From contig JAZRVI010000053.1 of NCBI GenBank assembly GCA_045599035.1, forward strand, positions 1 to 44,128: DNA of 44,128 nucleotides, written 5' to 3'. The notes under the pieces were generated by a model. It did no database searches. It worked only from the letters and a program-made list of their open reading frames with translations, and was not told the DNA's origin. The translations under genes were made by a program, and so were the position numbers. Source of the DNA: CATZDY01 sp045599035. GTDB lineage: Bacteria; Bacillota; Desulfotomaculia; Desulfotomaculales; Desulfocucumaceae. This document shows, in pieces, positions 24,440 through 33,111 of this stretch; within the stretch, counting starts at the first letter, position 1; the number at the start of each line of letters is the position of its first letter.

Positions 24440-25348
24440 CTATTTTTGCCAGTCTCCCGATTTTTCTTCCCAAGTAATCAGATAATCCCCTTCACTTGTT
24501 TCGGCTGGTGCTTCTCCTTGAGGAGGAAGGGAAGCCCCAGGCCGCAGCAGCAAAAATAAAGCGGTAACCAAAGCCGGAACTACCAAAATCAAACTAAAGC
24601 AGGCTTCCTGCCAACTCACCGCATTTTCGTTGACTAATTCCGTGGAACCCAGAATTAAACTGATGGCTACACAGCCATCCCAAAAAGCATGATAAAAAAC
24701 GCAAACCCAAATATTCCGGGTACGAATATATAAGGCCGCCAAAAAAAGTCCGGTAATGGAAGCATAGCAGGATTGAGTCAGCGAGGCAGAAAAGCTGGCT
24801 CCGGCCAACATATTGACCATATGATAAGCCCCAAAGATCAGGCTGGAAAAAAGAGCAGCCCCCATCCTGCCCCGCCGGGTTTTGGCAAAAAGATCTAAAA
24901 AACTTTCCAGCAAAATTCCCCGAAAAATAAATTCCTCAAAAACACCCACCGCAAGTAAATACAATAGGAAGCAAATAATTTCCCCGACCGAAGCCAATTC
25001 TGCTCCCGCTTCGCTGACCTGACCAATTACAATAATTATGGCCAGCAGCACCGCCCAGATCAGCACCGGCAGTCCCAATCGACTGCCCCGGCCAAAGCCC
25101 AGGCGAAAATCCGGTTTCTTTTGCCAATAGCCGTTGACAGTTAAAAACAAAAGGCCAATTCCGGCTGCTCCAATTTCGGAAACCAAAAGCAGGAAAAGCT
25201 GATTATCCAACAATCCCCTGGGCAAAAAGCTTTCGCTCAAGCCCAAAATAACCCCACTGACAATGCCCCACAGGAAGAAGCCAAACATGGCTCCCACCAC
25301 CAGCAATAAAGCTCCTATTAAATTAGCTTTTGGGGTTTTTCCCACCAT
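24440..25348 (-). CDS. CPBP-family intramembrane metalloprotease
   Basis: A 302-residue polytopic membrane protein with about eight hydrophobic segments. The catalytic motifs of the CAAX protease/Abi (CPBP) family are complete: EEFIFRG (E138, E139, R143), FGAYH (H176) and FYHAFWDG (H220, D224). Bacterial members process prenylated or other membrane substrates, often in peptide export or immunity. The substrate here is unknown. It is the last gene of the uppS-to-proS cluster, 23 nt after proS, with a proline/glutamate-rich cytoplasmic C-terminal tail. ATG start behind AGGAGA. Confidence 0.85.
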   Translation of the reverse strand: MVGKTPKANLIGALLLVVGAMFGFFLWGIVSGVILGLSESFLPRGLLDNQLFLLLVSEIGAAGIGLLFLTVNGYWQKKPDFRLGFGRGSRLGLPVLIWAVLLAIIIVIGQVSEAGAELASVGEIICFLLYLLAVGVFEEFIFRGILLESFLDLFAKTRRGRMGAALFSSLIFGAYHMVNMLAGASFSASLTQSCYASITGLFLAALYIRTRNIWVCVFYHAFWDGCVAISLILGSTELVNENAVSWQEACFSLILVVPALVTALFLLLRPGASLPPQGEAPAETSEGDYLITWEEKSGDWQK

Positions 25349-25371
25349 AACCTGCTTCTCCTGTTTCCAGC

Positions 25372-27084
25372 TTATTTTTCCGCTTCGACCACCGCCTGGA
25401 TTCGGGCAACTGCTTCGCTCAGAGGCAATACTTCCATTTCTCCGCTCCGCCGGAATTTTAATTCCACGGTTCCTTCTTCCAGGGTCTTTTTGCCAATAAT
25501 CAGGCGTAAGGGATAACCGATTAAATCGGCATCTTTAAATTTAACTCCCGGTCTTTCGTTGCGATCATCCAAAACCGCTTCCAAACCAGCCTGGTTAATT
25601 TGCTGATATAATTTTTCAGCTAAAGCCATCTGTTCAGCATCCTTGGAGCTAACCGGAATTACCGCTACCTGATAGGGAGCAATAGCCATCGGCCAAATGA
25701 TCCCATTTTCATCATAGTTTTGTTCAATAGCGGCAGCCATCGTCCGGGTTACCCCAATTCCATAGCAGCCCATAACAATATTGCGGGTTTCGCCTTTTTC
25801 ATCCAGGAAAGTAGCCTGCAAAGCTTCGCTGTATTTGGTACCCAGTTTAAAGACCTGCCCCACTTCAATTCCTCTGGCTTCTTCCAAGGGCTGACCGCAA
25901 TGCGGACAGGGATCGCCTTTCTTAACCAGTTTCAAATCCATCAGCTTATCCCATTTAAAATCCCTTTGGGGATTGACATTGGTCAGATGGAAGCCGGTTC
26001 TATTGGCTCCGCAAAGAGCATTAACCATAGTGGCAATTTCCGTATCAGCAATAATTTGCACTCCAGTCAAGCCCACCGGCCCGGCAAAGCCCACTTCCGC
26101 TCCGGTAAGCTGGCGAACCGTTTCCCCGGAAGCAATTTCCAGGTAAAGGCAATCAACCGCTTTTTGCAGTTTAATTTCATTAACTTCCCGATTGCCCCGC
26201 ACCAAAGCCGCCACGGTTCCTTTGTCGGTTTCATACAAAACAGTTTTTATAATCTGGTCTGAACCAACCTGCAAAAATTGGCAGACCTCCTCTACCGTAT
26301 GACTGTCGGGCGTAGAAACCTCCTGCAAAGGCAGGGCTTCTCCGCTTTGTGCCGCCGCATCCGGGGTTTCAGCTCGTTCATTGTTGGCTGCATAGCCGCA
26401 GGAATCATCCGGACAAAAAACGACCACCGCTTCGCCGGACTCTGCCAAAACCATAAATTCGTGGGTATTGTTGCCCCCAATAGCTCCGGAATCCGCTTCC
26501 ACCGGTCTAAATTGCAGGCCGCAGCGTTGGAAAACCCGAGTGTAGGCATCATACATTTTTTTATAACTCAAATCCAGACCAGCTTCGTCCCGATCAAAGG
26601 AATACAAATCCTTCATAATAAATTCCCGACCCCGCATCAGACCAAACCGGGGACGGCGTTCATCCCGATATTTATTTTGAATCTGATAGAGCAGCAAAGG
26701 CAGTTGTTTATAAGAATAGACTTCCCCCCGAACCAAAGAAGTAATCATTTCTTCATGAGTAGGACTCAAGCAAAAATCCCGGCCATGCCGATCCTTGAGC
26801 CGGAATAATTCTTCCCCATAAACATTCCAACGACCGGATTCCAGCCATAATTCGGCTGGCTGCATAATGGGCATCATCAATTCCTGGCCGCCTTTAGCGT
26901 CCATTTCTTCCCGGACAATCTGTTCAATTTTTCTAATTACCCGCCAGGCCAGAGGCATTAAGGTATAAACCCCAGCGGCTGACTTGCGGATCAAACCAGC
27001 CCGCAGCAAAAGCTGATGGCTGATGACCTCCGCTTCTGCTGGAATCTCCCGCAAGGTGGGAGCTAATAATTCAGAAACTTTCAA
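25372..27084 (-). CDS. proS: Prolyl-tRNA synthetase
   Basis: A 570-residue class II synthetase of the bacterial type. Motif 1 lies near KGGQELMMPIMQP, motif 2 in YKQLPLLLYQIQNKYRDERRPRFGLMRGREFIMKDLYSFD and motif 3 in CYGIGVTRTMAAAIEQ. Between motifs 2 and 3 there is a YbaK-like editing insertion (about residues 235-385), and the anticodon-binding domain closes the protein. I use TTG 27084 because GGAGG is 7 nt upstream and KVSELLAPTLRE is the family N-terminus. The 54-codon upstream extension is out of family. Confidence 0.96.
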   Translation of the reverse strand: MKVSELLAPTLREIPAEAEVISHQLLLRAGLIRKSAAGVYTLMPLAWRVIRKIEQIVREEMDAKGGQELMMPIMQPAELWLESGRWNVYGEELFRLKDRHGRDFCLSPTHEEMITSLVRGEVYSYKQLPLLLYQIQNKYRDERRPRFGLMRGREFIMKDLYSFDRDEAGLDLSYKKMYDAYTRVFQRCGLQFRPVEADSGAIGGNNTHEFMVLAESGEAVVVFCPDDSCGYAANNERAETPDAAAQSGEALPLQEVSTPDSHTVEEVCQFLQVGSDQIIKTVLYETDKGTVAALVRGNREVNEIKLQKAVDCLYLEIASGETVRQLTGAEVGFAGPVGLTGVQIIADTEIATMVNALCGANRTGFHLTNVNPQRDFKWDKLMDLKLVKKGDPCPHCGQPLEEARGIEVGQVFKLGTKYSEALQATFLDEKGETRNIVMGCYGIGVTRTMAAAIEQNYDENGIIWPMAIAPYQVAVIPVSSKDAEQMALAEKLYQQINQAGLEAVLDDRNERPGVKFKDADLIGYPLRLIIGKKTLEEGTVELKFRRSGEMEVLPLSEAVARIQAVVEAEK

Positions 27085-27142
27085 AATAGTTCCTCCTTCA
27101 AAAAATATTAAAATTAATATACAATCCCCAAAGAACCTAAAA

Positions 27143-27712
27143 TTAACTATAAAGCCTTTGAGCCAACCAAGCCAAATTTTGACCCAAATTACGCATATTA
27201 GCCACGCCTTCGGTATCCTGATAAACATCACCCAAATGCTGGCCATAGACCATATTCCAATAAGTAGAACCTGCCAGAATCATTTCTTTGTTTAAGAAAA
27301 AGTGGTTCATGGTATCTACCGCCGTCATTCCTCCGGCTCGACGCACAGCCGCTATGGAAGCCCCAATTTTGTGCCGCAAAAGCCCCTGATTGCCGGCCAC
27401 CACCACTGCTGCCCGATCCAAAAAGGCTTTCAGGCGAAAGGAAACATCGGCAGTATAAACCGGAGAAGCCAAAATAATAATCTCCGCTTCGGTCAGCTTT
27501 TGAAAGCAGGCGGCAAAATCATCTCCTGTTTGCAAACAGGCCGCTTGATCGGCACAGCGAAAACAAGCCTGACAAGGTTTAATTTCCTTATTATATAAGT
27601 TAATTAATTCAATTTCAATGCCTTCCTTTTGCAATTCAGCCAAAACCATGCGAGTAATTAAAACCGTATTGCCTTCCTCTCTGGCTCCTCCACAAATTCC
27701 AATGGCCTTCAT
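27143..27712 (-). CDS. Iron-sulfur flavoprotein (Isf-like NADPH-dependent FMN reductase family)
   Basis: A 189-residue flavodoxin-fold protein. The N-terminal loop GGAREEGNT (8-16) binds the FMN phosphate, and SPVYTADVSFRLKAFLDR is the FMN-side loop of the family. The compact cluster C47-x2-C50-x2-C53-x5-C59 matches the [4Fe-4S] motif of archaeal and clostridial iron-sulfur flavoproteins, so it probably transfers electrons. Its ATG overlaps the ispG stop (4-nt ATGA), a sign of coupled translation. An electron-donor role for the Fe-S enzyme IspG is an inference from that overlap. Confidence 0.85.
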   Translation of the reverse strand: MKAIGICGGAREEGNTVLITRMVLAELQKEGIEIELINLYNKEIKPCQACFRCADQAACLQTGDDFAACFQKLTEAEIIILASPVYTADVSFRLKAFLDRAAVVVAGNQGLLRHKIGASIAAVRRAGGMTAVDTMNHFFLNKEMILAGSTYWNMVYGQHLGDVYQDTEGVANMRNLGQNLAWLAQRLYS

Positions 27713-28782
27713 AAATTTTCCCTTTCTTGAATTAACAAGTCGATTTCCCGCAGCAGACCGTCCAGCAATTCTGATTCCGGTACGGTTTTGACCACCTGGC
27801 CTTTGCGAAAGACCAGCCCCCGGCCTTTTCCCCCGGCAATCCCCACATCAGCCTGAGCAGCTTCTCCAGGTCCGTTAACCGGACAGCCCATCACCGCCAC
27901 CTTGAGGGGAATTTCCAGCCCCCGCAATTTTTCTTCTACCTGAGCGGCCAAACCAATTAAATCAATTTCGGTGCGGCCGCAGGTGGGACAGGAAATAAGC
28001 TCCACCCCTCTTTGCCGCAAGCCCAAAGCCCGCAAAATTTCATAACCAACCCGGACTTCTTCCACCGGATCTCCGGTCAAAGAAACCCGCAAGGTATCCC
28101 CCAACCCCTGGGAAAGCAAAGCTCCAATTCCCACGGCGGATTTAATACTGCCGGCAAAAAGGCTTCCGGCCTCGGTTACTCCAATATGCAAGGGATAGTC
28201 CACCTTGGAAGCCAAAAGCTTATAGGCTTGCAGCATAGAAGGTACTTCAGAGGATTTCAGGGAAATTTTAATTTCCCGATAGTTCAGCTTTTCCAAAAGC
28301 CGAACCTGTCTTAAAGCACTTTCCACCAAGGCTTCCGGGGTAATGCCGCCATATTGCTGAAGCAAATCCTTTTCCAAAGAACCGCCATTCACCCCAATTC
28401 GGATGGGAACCTGCTTTTTTTGAGCCGCTTTAACCACCAAAGCTACCTTGTCCTCCGAACCAATATTGCCCGGATTAATTCGCAGGCCATCCACCCCGGC
28501 TTCCAAAGCGGCCAAGGCCAGCCGATAATCAAAATGAATGTCAGCAATCAAAGGCAGGTCAACCTGTTTTTTAATGCTGGCCAAGGCCAGAGCCGCAGCC
28601 TGATTGGGCAAAGCCAGTCGGACAATTTCACAGCCAGCCGCCGCCAACCGCTGAATTTGCTGGACGGTAGCTTCCACTTCGGTAGTTTTGGTATTGGTCA
28701 TGGATTGAACCGAAATGGGATAATCTCCGCCAATTCCCACTGAGCCTACTTTAATTGTCCGGGTCTTTTTTCTCTGCACCAT
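27709..28782 (-). CDS. ispG: 4-hydroxy-3-methylbut-2-enyl diphosphate synthase IspG (GcpE)
   Basis: A 357-residue MEP-pathway enzyme that reduces MEcPP to HMBPP with a [4Fe-4S] cluster. The TIM-barrel N-terminus (PISVQSMTNTKT, LPLIADIHFDYRLAL, RINPGNIGSEDKV) is followed by the cluster domain with C265, C268 and C300 in SCPTCGRTEID and GCPVNGPGEA, plus E307. It is the short bacterial form without the plant/Chlamydia insert. It lies after rseP (18 nt) and dxr, so two MEP-pathway genes share one operon. Confidence 0.96.
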   Translation of the reverse strand: MVQRKKTRTIKVGSVGIGGDYPISVQSMTNTKTTEVEATVQQIQRLAAAGCEIVRLALPNQAAALALASIKKQVDLPLIADIHFDYRLALAALEAGVDGLRINPGNIGSEDKVALVVKAAQKKQVPIRIGVNGGSLEKDLLQQYGGITPEALVESALRQVRLLEKLNYREIKISLKSSEVPSMLQAYKLLASKVDYPLHIGVTEAGSLFAGSIKSAVGIGALLSQGLGDTLRVSLTGDPVEEVRVGYEILRALGLRQRGVELISCPTCGRTEIDLIGLAAQVEEKLRGLEIPLKVAVMGCPVNGPGEAAQADVGIAGGKGRGLVFRKGQVVKTVPESELLDGLLREIDLLIQERENL

Positions 28783-28800
28783 AATTCCCTCCCCGCTTAT

Positions 28801-29868
28801 TTACCATAAAAAGCTTTCTCCGAAAAGTGAGGCTACATCGTTGCAGGTTACCAGCACAATAAAGCCCATCAAAAACAGAAAACCCAACATATGCACATAA
28901 TTTTCCTTTTTGGGATCCACAGGCTTCCGGCGAATGCCTTCCACCAGCAGGAATAAAATTCGACTGCCGTCCAAAGCCGGAATCGGAAATAAATTAAATA
29001 AACCCAAATTAATGCTCAAGGCTACGGTTATTCCAATTAAATAATCCCAGCCCATATTAACCGCCGTGCCAATTTCAGAAACGATTCGCACCGGACCGCC
29101 CAATTCCAGGCTTTGACTGCCTCCAATGGCCTGACCAATAAATTTGAGAATATACCAGCAGAAATCAAAGGTATATTGAGTTCCCAAAAGTAAAGCTTGC
29201 CCCACATTGATGCTTTCCCGCTGATATTCTGGAGAAATTCCGATTAAAGCTCCTCCGCCCTCCTGAGGCACAGGAGTAACTGCCATACTCTGTTCCTGTC
29301 CGTTGCGTTCAATGGTTATAATCAGTTCCTGACCGCCGGAAGAAGCAATCAGACCTTGCAATTCTTCCCAATTCGCAATGGCTTGCCCATCAATGGCCAC
29401 AATTAAATCCCCCGGCTGCAAACCGGCTTGTTCAGCCGCTCCGCCCTCAACCACCGAATCAATTTGGCTGGAGATCAAATAATTGCCGTTTTCATCAGCA
29501 GCCACCACTCCGGAAGTCAAATAAAACCCGGATACCAAAAGTATGGCCAGAACAAAATTCATCATCGGCCCGGCCAGAATTACCAAAATTCGCTGCCAGA
29601 CCTTTTTGGTATTAAAGCCCCCCGGCTCCGGTTCCTCATCCGGATTCATACCCGCCATATTAACAAAGCCGCCCAAAGGAACTATACGCAAATTATATTC
29701 GGTATCACCCTTTTTAAAGCCGGTTAAACGAGGTCCAAAGCCCAAAGAAAATTCATTAACCTTAATTCCCACCCACTTGGCCACCGAAAAATGGCCTAAT
29801 TCGTGAATAAAAATTAAGACCCCAAAAATAACAATCGCCGCTATTGCTACCAAAAAATAATGAGACAA
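28801..29868 (-). CDS. rseP: RIP metalloprotease RseP (site-2 protease family)
   Basis: A 355-residue membrane zinc protease. HELGH (22-26) lies in the first membrane segment, a single PDZ domain spans roughly residues 115-200 (GLQPGDLIVAIDGQAIANWEEL), and the third zinc ligand is in NLFPIPALDGSRI. Relatives cleave anti-sigma factors, signal-peptide remnants or FtsL/YluC-type substrates. The start is TTG with GGAGG 11 nt upstream. It lies between dxr and ispG, the usual Firmicutes order. Confidence 0.95.
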   Translation of the reverse strand: MSHYFLVAIAAIVIFGVLIFIHELGHFSVAKWVGIKVNEFSLGFGPRLTGFKKGDTEYNLRIVPLGGFVNMAGMNPDEEPEPGGFNTKKVWQRILVILAGPMMNFVLAILLVSGFYLTSGVVAADENGNYLISSQIDSVVEGGAAEQAGLQPGDLIVAIDGQAIANWEELQGLIASSGGQELIITIERNGQEQSMAVTPVPQEGGGALIGISPEYQRESINVGQALLLGTQYTFDFCWYILKFIGQAIGGSQSLELGGPVRIVSEIGTAVNMGWDYLIGITVALSINLGLFNLFPIPALDGSRILFLLVEGIRRKPVDPKKENYVHMLGFLFLMGFIVLVTCNDVASLFGESFLW

Positions 29869-29887
29869 GCTTTATCAAACCTCCTCT

Positions 29888-31066
29888 TTATTTTATCAGC
29901 CACTCGGATCGAACCCGTCGATCTTCCTCCAATATATCATCTAAAGTTGGATGGGCATAATTGGCCGTTTGTTCCACAGCCTGAGCAACCTTGGTATAAA
30001 TTTCCGGAAAAGCCAGCCTCCCGGCCAAAAAATCACTAACCGCCATTTCATTGGCTGCATTCATAATGGTAGGCAAAATTCCTCCGGCCTTGCCCACTTC
30101 ATAAGCCAAACCCAGCAAAGGAAAGCGTTTCCAGTTGGGCAGTTCAAAGCTCAAATCCTTCAGCTCATCCCATTTAATTCGAGGCCAGTTTTCTGACCAG
30201 CGTTGGGGATAGCTGAGAGCAAAGCCAATGGGCAGCCGCATATCCGGCAAAGCCATCTGAGCCAAAACCGCACCATCCCGATATTCCACCATCGAATGGA
30301 CAATACTTTGGGGATGAATAACTACTGAAATCTGGTCATAATCCAGACCGAACAAATGATGGGCTTCGATTACTTCCAAACCCTTATTCATCCAGGTGGC
30401 CGAATCAATGGTAATTTTGGCTCCCATGCTCCAATTGGGATGAGCCAGAGCCATTTTCGGGGTAACCTGGCTCAAGTCCATCGGCTCCTGCCGAAAAGGA
30501 CCGCCGGAAGCGGTTAAAATCAGGCGTTCCACCCCATTAATACTGATACCCGGCACGGCAGTAGGGCTTAGACCCCGTCCCAGCAAACATTGCCAAATAG
30601 CTCCATGCTCGCTGTCCACCGGCAAAATTTTGACCTTTTTCCGGGCAGCCCAGGCCATAATTAAGTCCCCGGCGGCTACCAGGGTTTCTTTGTTGGCCAA
30701 AGCCAAGTCCTTGCCCGCTTGAATAGCTTCCACCGCCGGCCTAATCCCAGCCGCTCCGCTCATGGCCGCCAAGACCAAATCACTGTCCGGATGCCGAGCC
30801 ACAGCCAAAAGCCCGTCGGTACCACACAAAATCTCCGGCTGAGGAACAAAACCGCTTAAAGCCGTTTTTAAGTCCTGAGCCTCGGTCTGCCCGGCCACTG
30901 CTACCAGTTCGGGTTTAAAAAGTTCAATTTGTTCCAATAAAATCTGCCAGCGTTTGCCGCAGGCCAAAGCCGCCACCCGCAAATTTTCCGGATGGGCAGC
31001 CACAACTTCCAAAGCCTGGCGACCAATGGAACCAGTTGACCCCAAGATTGCAATAGTTTTGTGCAT
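29888..31066 (-). CDS. dxr: 1-deoxy-D-xylulose 5-phosphate reductoisomerase
   Basis: A 392-residue NADPH enzyme and second step of the MEP pathway. The N-terminal dinucleotide-binding motif is ILGSTGSIGRQAL. The catalytic region has ALANKETLVAAG, PVDSEHGAIWQCL and LTASGGPFR, and MNKGLEVIEAHHLF completes the metal and substrate site. It begins 4 nt after the cdsA stop, so the two are transcribed together. Confidence 0.97.
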   Translation of the reverse strand: MHKTIAILGSTGSIGRQALEVVAAHPENLRVAALACGKRWQILLEQIELFKPELVAVAGQTEAQDLKTALSGFVPQPEILCGTDGLLAVARHPDSDLVLAAMSGAAGIRPAVEAIQAGKDLALANKETLVAAGDLIMAWAARKKVKILPVDSEHGAIWQCLLGRGLSPTAVPGISINGVERLILTASGGPFRQEPMDLSQVTPKMALAHPNWSMGAKITIDSATWMNKGLEVIEAHHLFGLDYDQISVVIHPQSIVHSMVEYRDGAVLAQMALPDMRLPIGFALSYPQRWSENWPRIKWDELKDLSFELPNWKRFPLLGLAYEVGKAGGILPTIMNAANEMAVSDFLAGRLAFPEIYTKVAQAVEQTANYAHPTLDDILEEDRRVRSEWLIK

Positions 31067-31070
31067 AATT

Positions 31071-31859
31071 CTAATAACCCCACAATTTTAAAAGTCCATA
31101 AGCCAACGGAAAAACCACAAACAAAGCATCAAAGCGATCCAAAACTCCCCCGTGTCCGGGGATTAAATTGCCGCTGTCCTTGACCCCAGCAGTCCGCTTA
31201 ATCACTGATTCACCCAAATCCCCCAAAGGGCCAAAAATTCCAACCAGACAGGCCAGACTGAAATAAACGCCCACCTTGTTCCAGCCCAAACATATGGTAA
31301 AAACTAAAGCCACCAGCAGGCAACCCAGCAGACCGCCCAAGGCTCCCGCCCAGGTTTTGCCGGGACTCACCTCCGGCAAAAGCTTGCGTTTGCCCAAGGC
31401 TCGACCCACAAAGTAGGCAGCAGAATCACAAACCCAAGTAGTAATCAGCAAAAATAACAACCAGCTAGACCAATTTTGTTCCGCATCCAAAGCCCGAATT
31501 AAATAGGCAGTACTGAACAAACCAAGATAAAAAAAGCTGGCCCAAGCAGTCACTCCCCCGGCAAGCTGATATTGGGGATATTTAATAATTACCAAAATCA
31601 GCATTAAAATAAAGGTTAGCCCGGCCACCGCCGCCAAACCACCAATTCCACCCCACCAAGCCGCTGGAGCCAAAGCCGCCAAACCCAAAATCAGCGGCCA
31701 ACTGGAAAAGCTTGAATCCTTTCGCATAGCCGTTAGTTCATAGGCTCCAGCCAGCATAACTGCTTCCACAAAAAGCAAAAAGGGCCAGCTTCCCCAATAG
31801 ACCAAAACCAAAACCAACGGAATACCAATTACGGCTGTCAAAATACGCATCCACAACAA
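31071..31859 (-). CDS. cdsA: Phosphatidate cytidylyltransferase
   Basis: A 262-residue integral membrane enzyme making CDP-diacylglycerol for phospholipid synthesis. The family signature is present as SVIKRTAGVKDSGNLIPGHGGVLDRFDAL near the C-terminus, with PGKTWAGALGG before it and about seven hydrophobic segments. A TTG at 31859 lies 9 nt after AGGA. An ATG three codons later (31850) is an alternative. It lies between uppS and dxr as in most Firmicutes. Confidence 0.95.
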   Translation of the reverse strand: MLWMRILTAVIGIPLVLVLVYWGSWPFLLFVEAVMLAGAYELTAMRKDSSFSSWPLILGLAALAPAAWWGGIGGLAAVAGLTFILMLILVIIKYPQYQLAGGVTAWASFFYLGLFSTAYLIRALDAEQNWSSWLLFLLITTWVCDSAAYFVGRALGKRKLLPEVSPGKTWAGALGGLLGCLLVALVFTICLGWNKVGVYFSLACLVGIFGPLGDLGESVIKRTAGVKDSGNLIPGHGGVLDRFDALFVVFPLAYGLLKLWGY

Positions 31860-31874
31860 AAGTGATCATCCTTT

Positions 31875-32651
31875 CTATAAGCCGCCATAACGCCGTTCCC
31901 GCTGCTGATAGGAACAAATTGCCCGCAGCAATTCGGTTTGATCAAAATCCGGCCATAAAACCGGAGTAAAATAAAATTCAGCATAGGCCATTTGCCATAA
32001 TAAAAAATTGCTGATTCGATAATCCCCGGAAGTCCGAATCAATAAATCCGGATCGGGAATTTGAGCAGTAAATAAACTTTGGGCAACAGTTTCTGCCGTA
32101 ATTTCTTCTGGCCGAAGCTGTCCAGCCTGCACCTTTTCCGCTATGGCCTTAACCATTTCCGTAATTTCCAGACGGCCGCCATAGTTCAGACAAACATTCA
32201 AAATCAGACCAGTATTGGCCGCAGTTTTGTTTTTGGCTCGCTCCAAAGCTGTCTGCACCCGGTCGGGTAAAGCGGCAATTTGTCCCAAGGTTTGAATGAT
32301 GACATTGTTTTGATAAATTTCTTCCAATTCCAGATCAACAAATTCCACCAGTATATCCATTAAAGCCTTGATCTCGGACTCCGGTCTTTTCCAGTTTTCT
32401 GTAGAAAAAGCATAGACGGTCAGATATTTCAGGCCAATTTCCCCAGCCGCCTTCACAACTTTTTTAAAAGCCTTCATTCCAGCTCGATGGCCATAAACCC
32501 TCGGCATGGCTCTTTTTTTGGCCCAACGGCCATTACCATCCATAATGATGGCTATATGCTTCGGCAAGGCCGCAAAATCAATGGCCTTTTGCAATTCATC
32601 TGCGGTCAAACCGATTATATCGGAGTTTTTTTTCCCAAAAAGCTTTAACAA
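31875..32651 (-). CDS. uppS: Isoprenyl transferase (undecaprenyl diphosphate synthase)
   Basis: A 258-residue cis-prenyltransferase making the C55 lipid carrier for peptidoglycan. IAIIMDGNGRWAKKR contains the catalytic D38. YLTVYAFSTENWKRP, LLIRTSGDYRISNFLLWQMAYAEFYFTPVLWPDF and RRYGGL are further signatures. About 30 extra residues precede the core. The start is TTG with AGGGGG about 8 nt upstream. It opens the cluster that supplies the MEP pathway (dxr, ispG) whose products it consumes. Confidence 0.96.
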   Translation of the reverse strand: MLKLFGKKNSDIIGLTADELQKAIDFAALPKHIAIIMDGNGRWAKKRAMPRVYGHRAGMKAFKKVVKAAGEIGLKYLTVYAFSTENWKRPESEIKALMDILVEFVDLELEEIYQNNVIIQTLGQIAALPDRVQTALERAKNKTAANTGLILNVCLNYGGRLEITEMVKAIAEKVQAGQLRPEEITAETVAQSLFTAQIPDPDLLIRTSGDYRISNFLLWQMAYAEFYFTPVLWPDFDQTELLRAICSYQQRERRYGGL

Positions 32652-32748
32652 TCTTTCGTCCCCCTGCCCTCAACTCATTTACTTAAGATATTACCATATC
32701 CCCAAAGAAAAAACCTTTATTCCGGCTTATTTTTTCCTGGGAAAAAAT

Positions 32749-32775
32749 AAAAAAAGCCCGGAAAAATTTCCGAAC
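32749..32775 (-). terminator. Rho-independent terminator after the DUF378-type gene
   Basis: On the minus strand GUUCGGAAA, a 2-nt loop and UUUCCGGGC form a 9-bp stem with two G-U pairs, followed directly by seven U residues. It lies 14 nt after the stop codon of the small membrane protein gene. A second AT-rich inverted repeat (TTATTTTTTC/GAAAAAATAA) follows downstream. Confidence 0.8.
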
Positions 32776-32788
32776 TTCCTTTTAAGCT

Positions 32789-33037
32789 TTATTCGTTTGT
32801 AGCCGGTCGGTTCAGAGCTGGCCGCTCCCGACGGTCACTGCGGAAAATCCAGGGAATCAGGTATAAACCGGAAAGCCCCACCAAAACAAAAATTGTGCGG
32901 GAAAACCAGGAATAATTCCGAATCATATCACCGCCAAAAATAGCAGCTACCAAATCCCACTGAAACATTCCGATTAAGAGCCAATTGATCGCTCCGATTA
33001 CGACCAAAACCAAAGTGGTCTTAAACAACCAATTCAA
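32789..33037 (-). CDS. Small DUF378-type membrane protein
   Basis: An 82-residue protein with two membrane segments. LVLVVIGAINWLLIGMFQWDLVAAIFGG is followed by a short loop and then SRTIFVLVGLSGLYLIPWIF. The GAINW-GxF-DLVAAIFG pattern matches the DUF378 (YuzA) family, of unknown function. I use TTG 33037 because GGAGG lies 7 nt upstream. The longer open frame overlaps that ribosome-binding site. A weak promoter is seen at 33084-33111 and a terminator follows, so it may be transcribed singly or with the genes upstream. Confidence 0.75.
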   Translation of the reverse strand: MNWLFKTTLVLVVIGAINWLLIGMFQWDLVAAIFGGDMIRNYSWFSRTIFVLVGLSGLYLIPWIFRSDRRERPALNRPATNE

Positions 33038-33083
33038 GCTAACACCTCCTCTTAATGTTTCCAGTATGTCCTTGGTCAACAAA

Positions 33084-33111
33084 AATATACTCGACCCCAA
33101 AAGAAGGTTAA
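33084..33111 (-). promoter_or_regulatory. Possible promoter of the DUF378-type gene
   Basis: On the minus strand TTAACC (33106-33111), a 16-nt spacer and TATATT (33084-33089). The -35 overlaps the stop codon of the upstream membrane protein gene. The -10 is good and the -35 matches at four of six positions. Confidence 0.35.

Noticed and set aside
27085..27246. 54-codon N-terminal extension of proS
   Set aside because: It covers the GGAGG site, runs into the flavoprotein gene, and does not resemble ProRS.
32652..32748. Promoter for uppS from TGGTAATAT near 32690
   Set aside because: It has an extended -10 look but no usable -35 at 16-18 nt, so the evidence is too weak to list.
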